A stretch of 64,000 bases of DNA. Origin: an uncultured Flavobacteriaceae bacterium. GTDB lineage: Bacteria > Bacteroidota > Bacteroidia > Flavobacteriales > Flavobacteriaceae. Position numbers and translations under genes: made by a program. Below are positions 61,973 through 64,000 of this stretch, one piece after another (the first letter of the stretch is position 1; every line of letters starts with the position of its first letter). Under the pieces are notes generated by a model. That model ran no database searches and was not told the DNA's origin. It saw only the letters and a list, made by a program, of their open reading frames with translations. Location of the stretch: NCBI GenBank assembly GCA_947503005.1, contig CANNCA010000001.1:496001-560000 (forward strand), given 5' to 3'.

Positions 61973-62671
61973 ATGTTAGGATTTGATATGGGCTACATCA
62001 TTATAGCTGGAGTCTTCGGGCTTTTCAGTATGTTGGTAAGTAGCCGATTAAAAAGTAAATTTAAACAATACTCCAAAGTACATTTGCGCAACGGAATGAG
62101 CGGTGCCGAAATTGCGGAAAAAATGTTGGCTGACCATGGTATCCGAGACGTGAAAGTGATTTCTACCCCTGGTATGCTGACCGACCACTATAATCCCGCG
62201 AAAAAAACAGTGAATCTAAGTGAGGGTGTATATGCGCAAAGAAATGCATCTGCAGCTGCCGTTGCGGCCCATGAAGTGGGTCATGCGGTACAACACGCTA
62301 CGGCTTATGAATGGTTGGGAATGCGGTCTAAATTAGTGCCTATTTTGAATGTGACTTCGCGTTTTTCGATGTGGGTGATTTTCGGTGGATTGGCACTCAT
62401 GCAAACCACTGCAATTGGCGGAACTATAGCGTGGGTTGGAGTCGGTCTTTATGGAATCGGCACATTATTTAGCTTTATTACCTTGCCGGTGGAATACGAT
62501 GCAAGTAATCGTGCATTGGCTTGGTTAAAGAACAAGAATATGGTAAGCCAAGAAGAATATGCGGGAGCAGAAGATGCTCTTAAATGGGCAGCAAGAACCT
62601 ATTTGGTAGCAGCGATAGGAGCACTGGCAACCTTAATCTATTTTGCGATGCGTGTTGCGAGTAGGGACTAG
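61973..62671 (+). CDS. Zinc metallopeptidase (YugP type)
   Basis: 232 residues. A short N-terminal TM helix (about 7-25) and two C-terminal hydrophobic regions (about 125-165 and 205-225) flank the zinc-binding motif HEVGH (100-104). The membrane-anchored PF04298 peptidases have this layout. Substrates are unknown. Confidence 0.92.
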   Translation: MLGFDMGYIIIAGVFGLFSMLVSSRLKSKFKQYSKVHLRNGMSGAEIAEKMLADHGIRDVKVISTPGMLTDHYNPAKKTVNLSEGVYAQRNASAAAVAAHEVGHAVQHATAYEWLGMRSKLVPILNVTSRFSMWVIFGGLALMQTTAIGGTIAWVGVGLYGIGTLFSFITLPVEYDASNRALAWLKNKNMVSQEEYAGAEDALKWAARTYLVAAIGALATLIYFAMRVASRD

Positions 62672-62693
62672 AAATTTAAAGTAACAAAGATAG

Positions 62694-62727
62694 CCCTCAC
62701 AAGTTTTCAAAACTTGTGAGGGTTTTT
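62694..62727 (+). terminator. Terminator between the metallopeptidase and Lrp genes
   Basis: CCCTCACAAGTTTT (62694-62707) pairs perfectly with AAAACTTGTGAGGG (62709-62722), then five T. The inner pairs may open to give a larger loop. Confidence 0.92.
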
Positions 62728-63196
62728 AAATTGTAATCTGCCGATCAATTTGTTGGGCCAAAGAAATAAAGGTTTCCGTTCGTGAAACGCCTTCAATTTG
62801 CTGAATTTCTTTATTTAAAACATGCATAAGGTGTTCGTTGTCCCTGCATAGCACTTTTATTAAGATAGACCAATTACCAGTGGTATAATGACATTCTAAA
62901 ACTTCATCGATTTGCTCGAGTTGTTTTACGGCTACGGGATTGCTCATGGCTTTGTCCAAATAAATCCCAATATAGGCCATAGTAGTATAACCCATTACTT
63001 TTGGGTTGATGATGAACTTTGAACCTGCCAAAAGTCCTGAAGCTTCTAATTTTCGTAAGCGTTGGTGAATGGCCGCCCCTGAAATTCCAATATTTCGGGC
63101 AATTTCAAGAACTGGTTTTCGGGCATCTGACATTAAGAACCTTAGAATCTTTTTGTCTATACCGTCAATCTTTACATTTTTGGAATTCGATTTCAT
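62726..63196 (-). CDS. Lrp/AsnC family regulator
   Basis: 156 residues. The N-terminal HTH (KILRFLMSDARKPVLEIARNIGISGAAIHQRLRKLEASGLLAG) and the C-terminal RAM ligand domain (TTMAYIGIYLDKAMS and CHYTTGNWSILIKVLCRDNEHLMHVL) are complete. It probably senses an amino acid. It lies 77 bases downstream of the saccharopine dehydrogenase-like gene on the same strand. Confidence 0.95.
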   Translation of the reverse strand: MKSNSKNVKIDGIDKKILRFLMSDARKPVLEIARNIGISGAAIHQRLRKLEASGLLAGSKFIINPKVMGYTTMAYIGIYLDKAMSNPVAVKQLEQIDEVLECHYTTGNWSILIKVLCRDNEHLMHVLNKEIQQIEGVSRTETFISLAQQIDRQITI

Positions 63197-63273
63197 GCTT
63201 ACAGTTTCAGATTTGTAGTAAAAATATGGAATTTCGAAGAAACTGTATTTTCTCCAAAGAATGCAAAAAGGGC

Positions 63274-64000
63274 TTATTTGTCGTAAACAGACTCAGGATT
63301 ATACCCGAGATATGGAACGTTATATTCTTTGAAGACCACCCCGTATTCTTTTAATTCCTCAAGAATAGGATCATAAACTTCTTTTCGGATAGGAATCTGA
63401 ACCCCGGGAGTAGTGATTTTTTTATTCAAAATAGCCAAAGTTGCCATAGCAACAGGAAGTCCTACGGTTTTCGCCATTGCGGTATGCGTTCTACTTTCGC
63501 CTTTGACTACGGTGTTCGCATCAATTTGAAATTGTTTTCCGTACAATTCGTATCCGAATTTGTGGTACATGACTATCATATCCTTATCGGTATCGCTAAG
63601 CGTCCAACTGTCCTCTAAAATGTATTGCAATATTTGCGCTGGCGTGGCATTTTTTAGCGGAATTGACTTTTCACTGCTGAACAGGTTAAGCTCTAAAAGC
63701 TTTTCCCACATAATGTCATCTTGTTCTATTTTAAGGTAATGACGAAGTTTTAATTCGACCGAATCGCTTGGAGAATAGGATAAAAACGAATTCACAAATT
63801 CGCGGTATGTCATGCCTTCCGAATTTTCTATTTGGTAGCTGTCGTCAGTCATTCCTAACTGGACGAACATATTCCAAGCTTTGGAGAATCCAACACGACG
63901 CATGGTGCCTCGATATAGCGTTAAAACATCTTGAAGCCCGTAGGCTTCTCGATAGTCCAATGAATCCCTATTCGCATACCCTTCGAATTTTCCATACCCT
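63274..64000 (-). CDS. Saccharopine dehydrogenase-like protein, C-terminal part
   Basis: The gene runs off the right edge; 241 codons are visible and the stop is at 63274. Its visible start is continuous with the sequence upstream (the codons before 63960 read GYGKFEGYANRDS). The stretches YREAYGLQDVLTLYRGTMRR and VMYHKFGYELYGKQFQID are typical of the C-terminal half of saccharopine dehydrogenase (Lys9/LYS1-type, lysine metabolism). The N-terminal NAD(P) domain is outside the window. The Lrp gene downstream could regulate it. Confidence 0.85.
   Translation of the reverse strand, partial: GYGKFEGYANRDSLDYREAYGLQDVLTLYRGTMRRVGFSKAWNMFVQLGMTDDSYQIENSEGMTYREFVNSFLSYSPSDSVELKLRHYLKIEQDDIMWEKLLELNLFSSEKSIPLKNATPAQILQYILEDSWTLSDTDKDMIVMYHKFGYELYGKQFQIDANTVVKGESRTHTAMAKTVGLPVAMATLAILNKKITTPGVQIPIRKEVYDPILEELKEYGVVFKEYNVPYLGYNPESVYDK

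Noticed and set aside
1-64000. tRNA, rRNA, CRISPR arrays, insertion sequences, prophage genes
   Set aside because: None was recognised while reading the intergenic regions and proteins; a tRNA or repeat search program would be decisive.

Overview
The window is a stretch of chromosome from a member of the Bacteroidetes, most likely a marine Flavobacteriaceae species. The evidence is the ssb-gldE-gldD gliding gene order, the ftsX-DUF3098-uppP-truB order, a Lacal_2735-type small protein, a TonB-dependent receptor, absent or weak Shine-Dalgarno sequences, several TTG/GTG starts, and repeated TAnnTTTG boxes (the Bacteroidetes -7 promoter element) just upstream of genes. I found no rRNA, tRNA, insertion sequence, prophage or CRISPR array. 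The content is mostly core genes plus a few accessory operons.

Layout. 1-4080: a partial Coa1-like membrane protein, a ketoacyl synthase next to biotin synthase bioB, a JmjC/cupin-like protein and recX. 4200-6300 (minus): RNase G, a 29-residue very basic peptide and an HU protein. 6474-10850 (plus): mutY, ssb, gldE, gldD and a PLP-dependent dehydratase. 10865-15360: a metal-binding HMA-type protein, a lipoprotein, a DMT exporter, a GIN-domain adhesin-like protein, DUF4199, and rplU-rpmA with an unusual long C-terminal extension on L21.

15463-22113 (minus) is a tightly packed ten-gene light/oxidative-stress operon: glutathione peroxidase, DUF2452, TIGR03643/DUF2805, a photolyase/cryptochrome FAD-domain protein without the usual N-terminal antenna domain, a flavin reductase, DUF2256, a PhrB-like photolyase without the expected Fe-S cysteines, a four-helix membrane protein, a truncated dehydrogenase remnant and an FAD-dependent amine-oxidase-like enzyme. 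Several joints are 4-base ATGA overlaps.

22164-27790: small flavobacterial proteins, ahcY, a phosphopantetheinyl transferase, then a thiamine-binding-like protein, a PnuC transporter, a NadR-like kinase and DUF4301 in overlapping series. 28025-29069: two paralogous PepSY-like secreted proteins. 29359-33169: a sigma-54 response regulator and a hybrid histidine kinase that converge and overlap at their 3' ends. 33295-35741: a TPP riboswitch followed by a TonB-dependent receptor, so probably a thiamine uptake receptor.

35738-45793: a Rieske-like lipoprotein, greA, a HIT protein, a zinc-ribbon membrane protein, a histidine kinase, a flavin reductase, a methyltransferase, DUF3127 with an SSB-like tail, an AtoE-type transporter, aat, alkD, tag and secreted proteins. 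46019-52089: a TetR regulator with likely operator palindromes, then an ABC/HlyD/TolC type I export set whose ABC ATPase has lost most catalytic motifs, then YitT. 52186-57591: a thioredoxin-like protein, a TonB-like protein, truB, uppP, DUF3098, ftsX and a DinB-like protein. 57784-64000: leuS, alanine dehydrogenase, a YugP-type metallopeptidase, an Lrp regulator and a partial saccharopine dehydrogenase-like gene.

Family names come from recognition of motifs and gene order; no database search was possible. The most notable observations are the photolyase operon with its two atypical flavoproteins, the degenerate ABC ATPase, the riboswitch-controlled receptor and the 29-residue basic peptide.
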